From assembly GCF_049275935.1 (NCBI RefSeq), contig NZ_CP184830.1, positions 3,844,001 to 3,908,000 of the forward strand: a stretch of DNA of 64,000 bases, read 5' to 3'. The translations under genes and the position numbers were made by a program. This DNA is from Endozoicomonas_A sp049275935. Its GTDB lineage: Bacteria; Pseudomonadota; Gammaproteobacteria; Pseudomonadales; Endozoicomonadaceae. Positions 27,114 to 35,959 of this stretch are shown here, in pieces (the stretch's first letter is position 1; each line of letters starts with the position of its first letter). Under the pieces are notes generated by a model that made no database searches, was not told the origin of the DNA, and was given only the letters and a program-made list of their open reading frames with translations.

Positions 27114-27602
27114 TTAATCTCCCGGCAGCCAGTCGTCATCGGTGATTTGCTCGAAAGTCCATGGGCATTGTTCGGGGAAGCTGTCTTTGTTCAGGCGACT
27201 GGCCTCAGTGCGAATGTAATGGTTCATTTGTTTGATGGCATCTTTTTTGGCATGCGGATAAACCTCGGCCAGCAGGTCATTAACTTTGGGTTGCAGGCAG
27301 GGATTTTTCTGTATGTGGCGTCCAATTTGTGTTCTTGAATTATTGATACTTGGCATCCAGGTATGGATCACTTTATCTTTAACCCAAGGGTCTTTCAGTA
27401 CCTGTTTCTGATAGTCGTATTTGAGAAGATGCACTAGCAATATGATCAAGTGGGAACCTAACTCGTCGGCAATATTGCCCATCTGTATATCTATCGCCTC
27501 CAAAAGATTAGGGACGTCAAGCTGATCAAATTGCCCCTGGGCCAGAAGTTCCCGTTGCTGGCCAAGCCATTGGGTGTAATCGGTTTCGTAAAGATTTTCC
27601 AT
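27114..27602 (-). CDS. DUF29 domain-containing protein
   Basis: The protein is 162 residues. The DUF29 pattern is clear: LYETDYTQWLGQQRELLAQG, then FDQLDVPNLLEAIDIQMGN, then LGSHLIILLVHLLKYDYQ. The family is common in bacteria, often in many copies, without known function. GGAGG lies six to seven bases before the ATG. It is convergent with dtd and divergent from the FMN-binding protein gene. Confidence 0.8.
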   Translation of the reverse strand: MENLYETDYTQWLGQQRELLAQGQFDQLDVPNLLEAIDIQMGNIADELGSHLIILLVHLLKYDYQKQVLKDPWVKDKVIHTWMPSINNSRTQIGRHIQKNPCLQPKVNDLLAEVYPHAKKDAIKQMNHYIRTEASRLNKDSFPEQCPWTFEQITDDDWLPGD

Positions 27603-27788
27603 AAAATACCTCCATTTGCCTTACCACTGTAGGCAAAAAACAGAAGGGAATCAAAATGAACTCCCAAGGTTTAGATGCCTTTGCGGAGGGGGACAAAAGA
27701 AGGAGCATTGCCAAAGACCGTTTTATCATCAAGACTCAAGAGCATCAGATCCAGCTATCTGGATTTTCTCGCTGAAAAAGGTGGAGAA

Positions 27789-29381
27789 ATGGCTCGTAAA
27801 CTGTTTTTCTGGGTTGCCGTTGGCGGAATGCTGATCACCTTGCTTCTGTCGTTTTTCTGGCCCGGGATACTTTGGCTGTTTGTTTTTCTGGTGCCTTACA
27901 CTCTGGTCGGGATTTTTGATCTGACCTGCACCAATCATAACGTTTTGAAAAATTATCCTGTCATTGGCCATATGCGCTATGCGCTGGAGTTTATCAGTCC
28001 CGAGATTCATCAATACTTTATCGAGTCAAATCAGAGTGGCAAACCTTTTAATCGTGAAATCCGAAATATGGTGTATTCAAGAGCCAAGGGCGTGTCTGAT
28101 ACCCAACCTTTTGGCACCCAGTTTGAACTGACCGATTGCGGCTACCATCGGGCCAATCATTCCCTGACCCCCAAAGAGGTGGATGCCAGCCATGGAAGAA
28201 TACTGATCGGTGAACATTCCTGCTCACAACCTTATCTGGCGTCAAGGCTGAATATTTCCGGCATGAGCTTTGGCGCCCTGAGTGCCAATGCCATTAGAGC
28301 AATGAATGCGGGCGCACGCAGGGGTGACTTTGCTCACAATACGGGAGAAGGCGGGTTAAGCCGACACCATCTGGCAGAAGGAGGGGATCTGGTCTGGCAG
28401 ATCGGCACAGGTTACTTTGGTTGTCGTACACAAGAAGGTGGCTTCGACGAAAAAGGTTTTGCTGAAAAAGTAAAGCATGAAGCCGTGAAGATGGTTGAGG
28501 TCAAATTATCCCAGGGAGCCAAACCGTCCCATGGTGGCGTGCTACCCGCCGTTAAAGTCTCAAAAGAAATTGCTGAAGCCAGAGGTGTTCCTGAGGGAGA
28601 GACCGTCATTTCTCCTCCCGCGCATTCGGCATTTTCAACGCCTAAAGAGCTGATTTTATTTATTGATCATCTCAGGAGGATTGCCGCTAAGCCGGTGGGC
28701 TTTAAGCTCTGTCTGGGCAACAAAGTGGAGTTTATGGGGATCTGTAAAGCCATGCTGGAAACCGGTTTGGCTCCGGACTTTATTACGCTTGATGGCGCAG
28801 AGGGAGGCACAGGTGCAGCCCCGGTGGAGTATACGGATCGGCTGGGAATGCCGTTGAACGAAGCACTGGTCTTTGCACACAACTGCCTGACAGGTGCAGG
28901 TCTGAGAGAGAAGGTAAAGATCATTGCCAGCGGCAAGGTGGCATCCGGTTTTGATATGGTGACAAAGATTGCTTTGGGTGCTGACCTGTGTAACTCGGCC
29001 AGAGCCATGATGTTTGCTGTGGGATGTATTCAGGCATTGAAGTGCAACACCAATCACTGCCCGACCGGAGTGACCACTCAGGACCCGGTCAGAGGCAGAG
29101 CCGTCAACATTGCTGAAAAACAGATCAGGGTGGCAAATTATCACCATGTGACGGTGGCCAGTTTTCTCGATATTGTTGGAGCAATGGGGCTGGACAGCCC
29201 GGAACAGCTGAATGCGAGGCATATCTTCCGACGTCTCGCCGATCAGACAGAAGCTTCTTACGCAACCATATACCCGGTTCTGGAAACAGGATGCCTGTTG
29301 AATCGCGATGATATGGTTGGCTACAGCAACCACTGGGCCCAGGCTTCGGCTGATGAGTTTTTACCCGGGCTGATCGCCTGA
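27789..29381 (+). CDS. FMN-binding glutamate synthase-like protein, membrane-anchored
   Basis: The protein is 530 residues from ATG 27789 (MARKLFF), behind GGTGGAG. The N-terminus has two hydrophobic spans (about residues 4-48). The rest is the FMN-barrel of the glutamate synthase large subunit: ISGMSFGALSANAIRAMNAGA, THNTGEGGLS-like NTGEGGLSRHHL, GTGYFGCR, GAKPSHGGVLP, LDGAEGGTGAAPVE, and CNTNHCPTGVTTQDP, which supplies iron-sulfur cysteines. It lacks the amidotransferase domain. These stand-alone proteins are annotated as ferredoxin-type glutamate synthase relatives with unproven substrate. Earlier in-frame starts (27675) are possible but lack family support. Confidence 0.85.
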   Translation: MARKLFFWVAVGGMLITLLLSFFWPGILWLFVFLVPYTLVGIFDLTCTNHNVLKNYPVIGHMRYALEFISPEIHQYFIESNQSGKPFNREIRNMVYSRAKGVSDTQPFGTQFELTDCGYHRANHSLTPKEVDASHGRILIGEHSCSQPYLASRLNISGMSFGALSANAIRAMNAGARRGDFAHNTGEGGLSRHHLAEGGDLVWQIGTGYFGCRTQEGGFDEKGFAEKVKHEAVKMVEVKLSQGAKPSHGGVLPAVKVSKEIAEARGVPEGETVISPPAHSAFSTPKELILFIDHLRRIAAKPVGFKLCLGNKVEFMGICKAMLETGLAPDFITLDGAEGGTGAAPVEYTDRLGMPLNEALVFAHNCLTGAGLREKVKIIASGKVASGFDMVTKIALGADLCNSARAMMFAVGCIQALKCNTNHCPTGVTTQDPVRGRAVNIAEKQIRVANYHHVTVASFLDIVGAMGLDSPEQLNARHIFRRLADQTEASYATIYPVLETGCLLNRDDMVGYSNHWAQASADEFLPGLIA

Positions 29382-29391
29382 AATAGAAAAC

Positions 29392-29414
29392 GCCGACATT
29401 AAAGTCGGCATTTT
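29392..29414. terminator. Shared terminator between convergent genes
   Basis: The stem GCCGAC (29392-29397) and GTCGGC (29404-29409) is followed by ATTTT, and preceded by AAAA on the other strand. It can stop transcription from both the FMN protein gene and argS. Confidence 0.8.
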
Positions 29415-29429
29415 CCGGGTTAAACAGGA

Positions 29430-31172
29430 TTACATCTGTTCAACAGTTTCAATGCCCAGCAGGTCAAGGCCTTTCTTGAGGATATGGGCAGTCAGGGCAC
29501 AGAATTGCAGGCGGCTGCTTTTAACGGGTTCGCTGACGCCTTCTTTGTTAACCGGGCAGTTTTCATAGAAGCTCATGAATGCACCAGACAAGTCGTAGAG
29601 GTAGCCGCAAAGTACGTGAGGCGTTCCTTCACGGGCAGCCTGCTCAATGGTTTCGCTGAATTGGTTAAGCTTCAGAGCCAGGTCTCTCTCGGAAGGCTCT
29701 TCAATCAGGATGTTACCGGTGAGGTCGGTTTCAGAAACTCCGGCCCTGCGGAAGATGCTTTTAATACGGGTATAGGCGTAGAGCAGGTAAGGCGCAGTGT
29801 TGCCTTCGAAGGCCAGCATGGTGTCCCAGTCGAAAACGTAGTCGCTGGTGCGGTTTTTGGACAGGTCAGCGTATTTTACCGAGCCCATGGCAACGGCTTT
29901 GATAACCTTGAACTTTTGTTCTTCGTTGAGATCAGAGGCTTTGCTGGCAATCAGTCTGGCTGCACGCTCTTCAGCTTCGTCCAGCAGATCTACCAGTTTG
30001 ATGGTAGTACCGGCACGGGTTTTGAACGGTTTGCCATCCTTGCCCAGCATCATACCGAATGCATGATGTTCTGTGCGGGTATCTTCATTGACAAAGCCGG
30101 CCTTGCGGGCAATGGTGAAGATCTGGTCAAAGTGTTGTCCCTGACGAGCATCAACATAGTAAAGAACACGGTCGGCGTTCAAGGCGTGAGTCCGGTGCCG
30201 CAGGGCCGCCAGATCGGTTGTAGAATAGAGAAAGCCGCCGCCAGACTTTTCAACGATGACACCCATCGGGTCGCCGTCTTTGTTCTTGAATTCATCCAGA
30301 AAGACCACTTTTGCCCCCTGGTCTTCACTCAACAGGCCTCTGCTGTCCAGTGCATTGATAATGGCAGGCAGGCTGTCATTGTAGGCGCTCTCACCCATAA
30401 CATCGGATGGCGTCAGGGAAACATTCAATCGCTCGTAGACTTCCTGGTTGTGAGACAGAGTGATATCAACCAGTTTTTTCCAGAGTTTCAGGCAGTGCTC
30501 ATCGCCAGATTGTAATTCGACAACATATTCACGGGCTTTTGTGGCGAACACTTCGTCATCGTCAAAACGTTTTTTAGCCGCCTTGTAGAAGGCTTCCAGA
30601 TTTGAAAGCTCCATAGCCTGAGCTTCCTGACTGTCTTGCTCCAGTTCTTCGAGGTGAGCAATCAGCATACCGAACTGAGTCCCCCAGTCTCCCAAGTGGT
30701 TCTGGCGAATGACCTTGTGGCCCAGAAATTCCAGAGTGCGAGCGCTGGCATCACCAATGATGGTGGAGCGAATGTGGCCAATGTGCATTTCTTTGGCAAC
30801 ATTAGGCGCGGAGTAATCGACAATCACAGTTTTCGGGCTGTCGACAGAGGCTACACCGGAACGATCGTCTTTTACTGCTTCCTTCAGTCTGGCAGCGAGC
30901 CATTCTGGCTTGAGATAGATATTAATGAAGCCGGGTCCGGCAATTTCCGTTTTTTCAGCAATGCCTTCCAGATCCAGGTTTTCTTCTACTTTTTGGGCCA
31001 GATCTCGAGGTTTGAGTCCCATTTTCTTGGCTGCTGCCATCACCGCATTGCACTGATAGTCACCAAAGTTGGCCCGTGCGCTCTGACGAACCATCGGAGG
31101 GGTGTCTTCCGGGGCTCCGGCGGCGATCAGTGCTTTGATGACTCTGTCTTCAAGCAGTTTAAGAATATTCAT
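29430..31172 (-). CDS. argS: Arginyl-tRNA synthetase
   Basis: The protein is 580 residues, the usual length. It has the N-terminal Add1 domain, the class I HIGH motif in KEMHIGHIRSTIIGDA (near residue 125), the QNHLGDWGTQFGML stretch, a KMSK-equivalent region MMLGKDGKPFKTRAG, and the C-terminal DALR anticodon-binding domain. It charges tRNA-Arg. Confidence 0.96.
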   Translation of the reverse strand: MNILKLLEDRVIKALIAAGAPEDTPPMVRQSARANFGDYQCNAVMAAAKKMGLKPRDLAQKVEENLDLEGIAEKTEIAGPGFINIYLKPEWLAARLKEAVKDDRSGVASVDSPKTVIVDYSAPNVAKEMHIGHIRSTIIGDASARTLEFLGHKVIRQNHLGDWGTQFGMLIAHLEELEQDSQEAQAMELSNLEAFYKAAKKRFDDDEVFATKAREYVVELQSGDEHCLKLWKKLVDITLSHNQEVYERLNVSLTPSDVMGESAYNDSLPAIINALDSRGLLSEDQGAKVVFLDEFKNKDGDPMGVIVEKSGGGFLYSTTDLAALRHRTHALNADRVLYYVDARQGQHFDQIFTIARKAGFVNEDTRTEHHAFGMMLGKDGKPFKTRAGTTIKLVDLLDEAEERAARLIASKASDLNEEQKFKVIKAVAMGSVKYADLSKNRTSDYVFDWDTMLAFEGNTAPYLLYAYTRIKSIFRRAGVSETDLTGNILIEEPSERDLALKLNQFSETIEQAAREGTPHVLCGYLYDLSGAFMSFYENCPVNKEGVSEPVKSSRLQFCALTAHILKKGLDLLGIETVEQM

Positions 31173-31813
31173 GGAAAAAATTCCTTGGTCTGAAACTTGT
31201 GTGCGATGATTTTTTTCTCTCTTGGCTGCTCATCGGGAAAAATATTTTGCACTGTCTGCGTCTCATTGTTGATGGTTTTTCAAAATATTTTTCTATCGCT
31301 TGGGCGTCTCTAATAGAGCGCCTGTTGACCTTTCCGGTCAGCGGCAGCCTTGTTCTGCAAAAAAGCAGGATGTCGAAAGTGATGGTGACTGAAAAGCAAC
31401 CTTTCAGCCTTGGCATCGTCGCAATGTGAATGTCAGGCAGCCCGGAAAGTTGCCGCAACAGAGGGCAATATCAGATGCTGACTGAAGCCTTTCAGGACTT
31501 GCCGCCTGAGAGGCAGATGAAGTGGCTGATGAGAGTGATTTCATAGCGGGAAATAATAGCGAATAAAACGGCTTTGAGACAATAGCAGTCTTCTTCAATC
31601 ATGAGAAATGTTGCCACTGTCGAGAAATGTGAAGTCGGGTATCACCATGGTCAGCTGGTTGATTTGTCTACCCCGGCTGCTGCAGAGGCTGATAAACCGG
31701 ATTTATCGCCATCAATGGGAAAATAAAATAACTGTCTTTTTTCCAAAAAGCGACTAAACATAAGGATTTGAATTCAGACACTTGAATATTCTTCAGATCA
31801 GTGAGAGCTTGCG
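31173..31813. other. 641-base intergenic gap, no gene supported
   Basis: The stretch between argS and the exported methyltransferase gene has only short overlapping frames with unnatural composition. A 42-residue frame from the ATG at 31601 has no ribosome binding site. It should hold the argS promoter. I see no strong repeat or RNA gene here. Confidence 0.5.
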
Positions 31814-32794
31814 ATGTTTTTGAGGACTTTCTGCTTTGCCCTGACTCTATGGCTGGCATTAGCACCTTTAGTTAATGTTTCGGCAGTTAATTTTTTAACC
31901 GGACAATATGAGTCCAGTTTAATGGGGGCGGCTGCCGAGCATCGTAATTTCGACCTTTACACCAATCAGATGGATGCTGCTTTACAACACAAACTGTCCC
32001 GGCTGTTACCCCATCTGCCATTATACGACGGGGCATTTATTATTGATGTAGGATCTGGCACTGGTGCTGTGGCCGCAGCCATTGCCAGGGAAAATCCCGG
32101 ATTAATGGTTCAGGGGATCGATATTCAGCCTCCGATGATAGCCCATGCCCAAAGTCGATACAGCGCAATAGAAAATCTTCATTTTGAGCAGGGCAGTGGC
32201 AATAAACCTTATGGCATGAATGCTGACGCAGTGATAATGGCTGCGGTCCTTCATGAGATCTATTCCTACAACGAAGATTCTCTCGACGCTGTTAAAAATG
32301 CTCTAGAGCTTGCCTATCAGACGCTTAAGAAAGGGGGGAGAATCATTATCAAAGATTTTGCCCGACCTGAAGATGATACGAGGCAAGTTCGTTTTTATCA
32401 CGCAAAATCTGATGTAAAGGACCGACATTGTTTCGCTGAATTTGCACTCGGCTTCTGGCAACATAGCCGACATGTGCCAATTGGTTCGTATGAGAGTACC
32501 GAAGATTATGAATCCGTCGAGACGGATATGGCATCAGCTTATGATTACATGTTCAGAAAGGACTATACGGAAGACTGGCATGCAGAAATTAAAGAACATT
32601 ACGGATTCATTCATCCCCGCAAACTTATCTTTATGCTGAACGACGTTGGTTTTAAAGTTCATGTAGCTAAGTTTTTTGATAATGAATGGATTTTAGAGCA
32701 CCGGATTCGTGGAAAAGTGTGGCTTAAGGATGTAAAGACCGGTGAGGACATTCCGATTCCAAAATACGATATGGTCATTGTTGCTTATAAATAA
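31814..32794 (+). CDS. Exported SAM-dependent methyltransferase
   Basis: The protein is 326 residues. The N-terminus is a typical signal peptide (FLRTFCFALTLWLALAPL, cleavage likely after VSA at 24). The rest is a class I methyltransferase: motif I IIDVGSGTGAVAAA (residues 76-89), the acidic GIDIQPPMI after strand 2, ADAVIMAAVLHEI and LKKGGRIIIKDFARPEDD. Because SAM is cytoplasmic, an exported methyltransferase makes sense mainly if the protein acts in a host cell or the signal is retained as an anchor. It is convergent with the ABC-type gene, six bases between stops. The family resembles small-molecule or protein methyltransferases; no substrate is evident. Confidence 0.75.
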   Translation: MFLRTFCFALTLWLALAPLVNVSAVNFLTGQYESSLMGAAAEHRNFDLYTNQMDAALQHKLSRLLPHLPLYDGAFIIDVGSGTGAVAAAIARENPGLMVQGIDIQPPMIAHAQSRYSAIENLHFEQGSGNKPYGMNADAVIMAAVLHEIYSYNEDSLDAVKNALELAYQTLKKGGRIIIKDFARPEDDTRQVRFYHAKSDVKDRHCFAEFALGFWQHSRHVPIGSYESTEDYESVETDMASAYDYMFRKDYTEDWHAEIKEHYGFIHPRKLIFMLNDVGFKVHVAKFFDNEWILEHRIRGKVWLKDVKTGEDIPIPKYDMVIVAYK

Positions 32795-32800
32795 AGAACA

Positions 32801-35398
32801 TTACTGTTCACTTTCCATCTCCCAGAGATTGACCTGGCTGTCTTCAAGGTGGATTCTGCCCGTAAAAAATCCATGGTGGTTATTGTGGGCTGCATTGTGG
32901 TCGACGATCAGCAGCAGGCTGTCAGGCAGATATCTTTTTAACATTTCCTGTGCCCGTTGCACCGATGCCTGATCCATCCCGGCGAAAATTTCGTCCAGTA
33001 TGGCTACTTCAGGGCGCCGGTTAATCACCGAGAGCAGCGCCAGTTTTTTAATCTGGCCACCACTGAGCTGATCTTTCCAGTTGCGTTCGTCGCGAAGCTG
33101 TTCTTCCAGAAGGTGCCATTGATCTTCAGGGTAGAAATCGATCTCCTGCAACATGTTGATTAACTCTCTATCTGTCAGGTCGCCTCTATGTTCTGGCTTT
33201 TGAGGATGCGGGTCGTTTGAGTCGGTTTCCAATCTTAACGTGACGAGTTCTCTCAGGGTTGTGTTCGGAGGAATGTAGGTTAACTGTTCGGCATGAAAGA
33301 CTTCAGGCAACTCGCCATTGGCAGTGGTGTAGGTCACATTACCCGTTGCCCAGATACCGTTGCCGGCTTCTCTTCTGATCTTTGAAAGCAGGCTGCTCTT
33401 GCCGCTGCCAGAAGCACCGGAAACCGCATAATAGCCCTTGGGAATGGTCAATGCCTGATCGGTCATCAGCACTCCTTCAGGATGTCCCATGGAGAAGGCG
33501 TCCAGACGAATGGCGACCTCATCCCCTTTTTTTGCCCGATAGTCAGGCTGTTTCCAAAGTTCCGCCGGGGGATCGTTTATTTCTGCTCCCAGTGAGTAAA
33601 TGCTATATTGTGCTTTATCGAAGCTGAGCAGGTTTTCGACGTTATTAGCGTGCCACGAGAAGGCGTCGGAAACACTGTCAGAAGCGAAAAGAAGGGCCTG
33701 ATAATCGTCGTATGCAACTTCCCCAGTGCTCATCTTTTTGACAATAAAAAGGCTTTTGGCGACGAAGTCGACAAGGCCTTTTGCTATGCTCCAGCTGCCC
33801 GAAATCAGCCCTGCTTTAGACTGGCTGGCTTCTGTTTCACGAACTGCCAGCAGCAGCTCAGAATACTTTTCGACCATAAAATCCTTTTTGGCACCGTTGC
33901 CAATGGTTCGTGCATTGGTGTTGAAGTCTTTTTTCAACAAGTCGAGTTTAGTGCTCAGGGAATGCCTTTTGGTTTCCAGATCCAGGGCTCCCTGGTTAAG
34001 GCTCAGGGTTACGGACTCAGTCATTTTGCTATAGATATCCATGAACACCAGCATATCGGCAGCGCCGCTTTTGACAATAAAAGAAAGGTCATAAAAACCA
34101 CCGATATAAGCGCGGGCCAGCGAACGCTTCAGTGAGCTACCGGCATTGACGATGTTGTGGATACTGACATCCATTCCGGCAATCAGGGTGTCGAGATTTT
34201 TATCCAGATTCAGTCTTATAAAATTCTGGTCATCGAAAAAGAGACTCTCCAGTTCATCTTCTGCAGCTTGCGTCATCAGAATTCTGTAGTAGCTTTCTAT
34301 CACCGAATCCATCAACCAGTGTCCTACGTATGGCAGGCAGAAATAGCCCACTGACAGACCGGCTTCAACATAACCGGATAAAGCCTCTTCAGGTTTTAGA
34401 CCGAACCTTGGATTAAAGTTTGACAGACTTGTATGAAGAGACTGGGCCCGGGAAGAGCGCATTTTGGTCAGTCTGGAGCTCATCAGTTGAGAGCCTGCTA
34501 TAGCAAGAGCCTGCATGTGTGAGAGTCTCTGGGTGGTCTGGTGATCCATAATTTCATTCAGGATCTGATCCATTTCAGAAACGACTTCCAAATTGGATTT
34601 GTCATTCTCCCGACTGGAGGGTTTCAGAGTGATACACAGATAAGAAAGGGAGCGCTCGTCTTCTGAAAGTGAGGTAAACAGGCAGGTTCCACTCCAGACA
34701 GTGCCAGCACTTTCCATTAAATAAGGAACATTGAGTTGAGACACCGCAGAGCTGTACGAGCTGCCAATCAGTGGCAGTCGGCCCAGAGCCGATGAGAAAA
34801 AGGGCGTCATTACTTTTAGCTGAGTGACAGCGGATAATGTTGTGGATAAGGGCTCGGTGCCCGTAAGATTACAGGCTGCCATCACTTCATCGACTGCACC
34901 GAGAGCCGCTCCTGCAGCCGCTCCCGGCATTCCTCCCAGGATGGCGCCGTTGATGGCTCCCTTTGCGGGTGCGCTGAGGTACTTTTCAAGAAAGTTAAAC
35001 TGGCCTGAAGCAATCAGTGCGCCACCGACAAAACCACAAAGGTAATTAATAGAGCTGGGCATGGGAGTATTGCTCATGGTAGCGGCTCCCATGACACCGG
35101 CACTCATATAATAGGAGGCAGATGTATTGACGTGATTGTAAAGTAAATCCAGGCCAGATAGTGCGACACCGGAAATAACGCCTGCACTCACGGTATAAGG
35201 GGTTTGGTCAGGCGAATTGCTCGCAGCTATGCCACCTGCAATACCGCTCAGGACAGGCATTACCAGCCACTGAGAATTATGCAATATCTGATGAGGCTGG
35301 TGAGATACCAGATCAGGATAAGAGGGTTGTAATAATTCTGAACAGAAAGCCATTTCATTCATTAATAACAGAATGAATCCCAATACAAAAAATCGCAC
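32801..35398 (-). CDS. ABC-type ATPase with signal peptide and glycine-rich N-terminal half
   Basis: The protein is 865 residues. A signal peptide opens it (FFVLGFILLLMNEMAFC). Residues 40-190 are glycine/alanine-rich hydrophobic segments with many GxxxG patterns (VISGVALSG, GAINGAILGG, GAAAGAALG). Residues 380-620 are helical, loosely like the YddA/SbmA type of ABC permease. The C-terminus is a full ABC ATPase: Walker A GASGSGKSS (near 664), signature LSGGQIKKLAL (near 779), Walker B EVAILDEIF (near 802) and IVDHNAAH. The start is GTG 35398, with AAGGAG seven bases upstream. It could be a divergent exporter whose first segment is a membrane anchor, or a secreted ATPase. No partner gene is beside it except the exported methyltransferase. 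Confidence 0.75.
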   Translation of the reverse strand: MRFFVLGFILLLMNEMAFCSELLQPSYPDLVSHQPHQILHNSQWLVMPVLSGIAGGIAASNSPDQTPYTVSAGVISGVALSGLDLLYNHVNTSASYYMSAGVMGAATMSNTPMPSSINYLCGFVGGALIASGQFNFLEKYLSAPAKGAINGAILGGMPGAAAGAALGAVDEVMAACNLTGTEPLSTTLSAVTQLKVMTPFFSSALGRLPLIGSSYSSAVSQLNVPYLMESAGTVWSGTCLFTSLSEDERSLSYLCITLKPSSRENDKSNLEVVSEMDQILNEIMDHQTTQRLSHMQALAIAGSQLMSSRLTKMRSSRAQSLHTSLSNFNPRFGLKPEEALSGYVEAGLSVGYFCLPYVGHWLMDSVIESYYRILMTQAAEDELESLFFDDQNFIRLNLDKNLDTLIAGMDVSIHNIVNAGSSLKRSLARAYIGGFYDLSFIVKSGAADMLVFMDIYSKMTESVTLSLNQGALDLETKRHSLSTKLDLLKKDFNTNARTIGNGAKKDFMVEKYSELLLAVRETEASQSKAGLISGSWSIAKGLVDFVAKSLFIVKKMSTGEVAYDDYQALLFASDSVSDAFSWHANNVENLLSFDKAQYSIYSLGAEINDPPAELWKQPDYRAKKGDEVAIRLDAFSMGHPEGVLMTDQALTIPKGYYAVSGASGSGKSSLLSKIRREAGNGIWATGNVTYTTANGELPEVFHAEQLTYIPPNTTLRELVTLRLETDSNDPHPQKPEHRGDLTDRELINMLQEIDFYPEDQWHLLEEQLRDERNWKDQLSGGQIKKLALLSVINRRPEVAILDEIFAGMDQASVQRAQEMLKRYLPDSLLLIVDHNAAHNNHHGFFTGRIHLEDSQVNLWEMESEQ

Positions 35399-35655
35399 TC
35401 AAAACTCCTTTTACTTCTTAATTCTTCTTTGTGTGTCACTTCAGTGGACTAGATATTAGAGTATGGGGGGGCGGAAAAGTTCCTTCTTTTCTGATAATCA
35501 GTGAAGTAGTTTGAAGTGCTTATCTGGAAGGAGGCTACTGCTGTGTGGCGTGCAAGATGCGAAGTATCCGAATAGTGATTCCGCTTTCTTTGTGACTGTC
35601 AGCGCTATTGAGGGTGTCGCAAAACTTCAACAGCTCGTTCTCACGCTCTGAAGTC

Positions 35656-35680
35656 GTCATTCCCGCGAAGGCGGGAATCC
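35656..35680. repeat. REP-like palindrome, left copy
   Basis: GTCATTCCCGCGAAGGCGGG and the next five bases form a hairpin (TTCCCGC with GCGGGAA). The inverted mate is at 35767-35791. Confidence 0.8.
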
Positions 35681-35766
35681 AGCGCCAACATTGGGTCTCT
35701 GCCTTTTCGGGGATGACAAGGCCAAGGGGGGCACCGGGCAGTATGGTTCTGGTGGTGAGTCAGTGT

Positions 35767-35791
35767 GGATTCCCGCCTTCGCGGGAATGAC
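35767..35791. repeat. REP-like palindrome, right copy (inverted)
   Basis: This is the exact reverse complement of the copy at 35656-35680. The two can pair into a long stem inside the MITE-like element. Confidence 0.8.
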
Positions 35792-35959
35792 GAGAATGAA
35801 GCCGTGAATGACGAGAGTAAACTCGTTCTCACGCTGGAGAGAGTTTTGCGACACCCTCTATCAGGCGAGGGTTCTTGACCGCTCAAGAAGGTTCTGTTTC
35901 ACAGTTTGTAGCTCAGCACCAGACACTTGTGTCCGGCGCTTAGTGTGGAGCGTCAGAAT

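Larger units (their letters stand above)
35610..35858. mobile_element. 249-bp MITE-like element with 17-bp inverted ends
   Basis: The ends GAGGGTGTCGCAAAACT (35610-35626) and its reverse complement (35842-35858) are perfect inverted repeats. Inside lie two inverted copies of a GTCATTCCCGCGAAGG-type palindrome (35656-35680 and 35767-35791), a repeat widespread in proteobacterial genomes. There is no transposase. It fills much of the 561-base gap between the ABC gene and the ybgA-like gene. Confidence 0.75.

Noticed and set aside
29484..30515. Long plus-strand frame inside argS
   Set aside because: It is antisense to a fully conserved arginyl-tRNA synthetase and shows no motif of its own.
31601..31729. 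42-residue frame in the argS-methyltransferase gap
   Set aside because: There is no ribosome binding site and no family resemblance.
35641..35886. Minus-strand frame across the REP-containing element
   Set aside because: The frame is a product of the palindromic repeat sequence (for example RRRESTL), a known artefact of such repeats.
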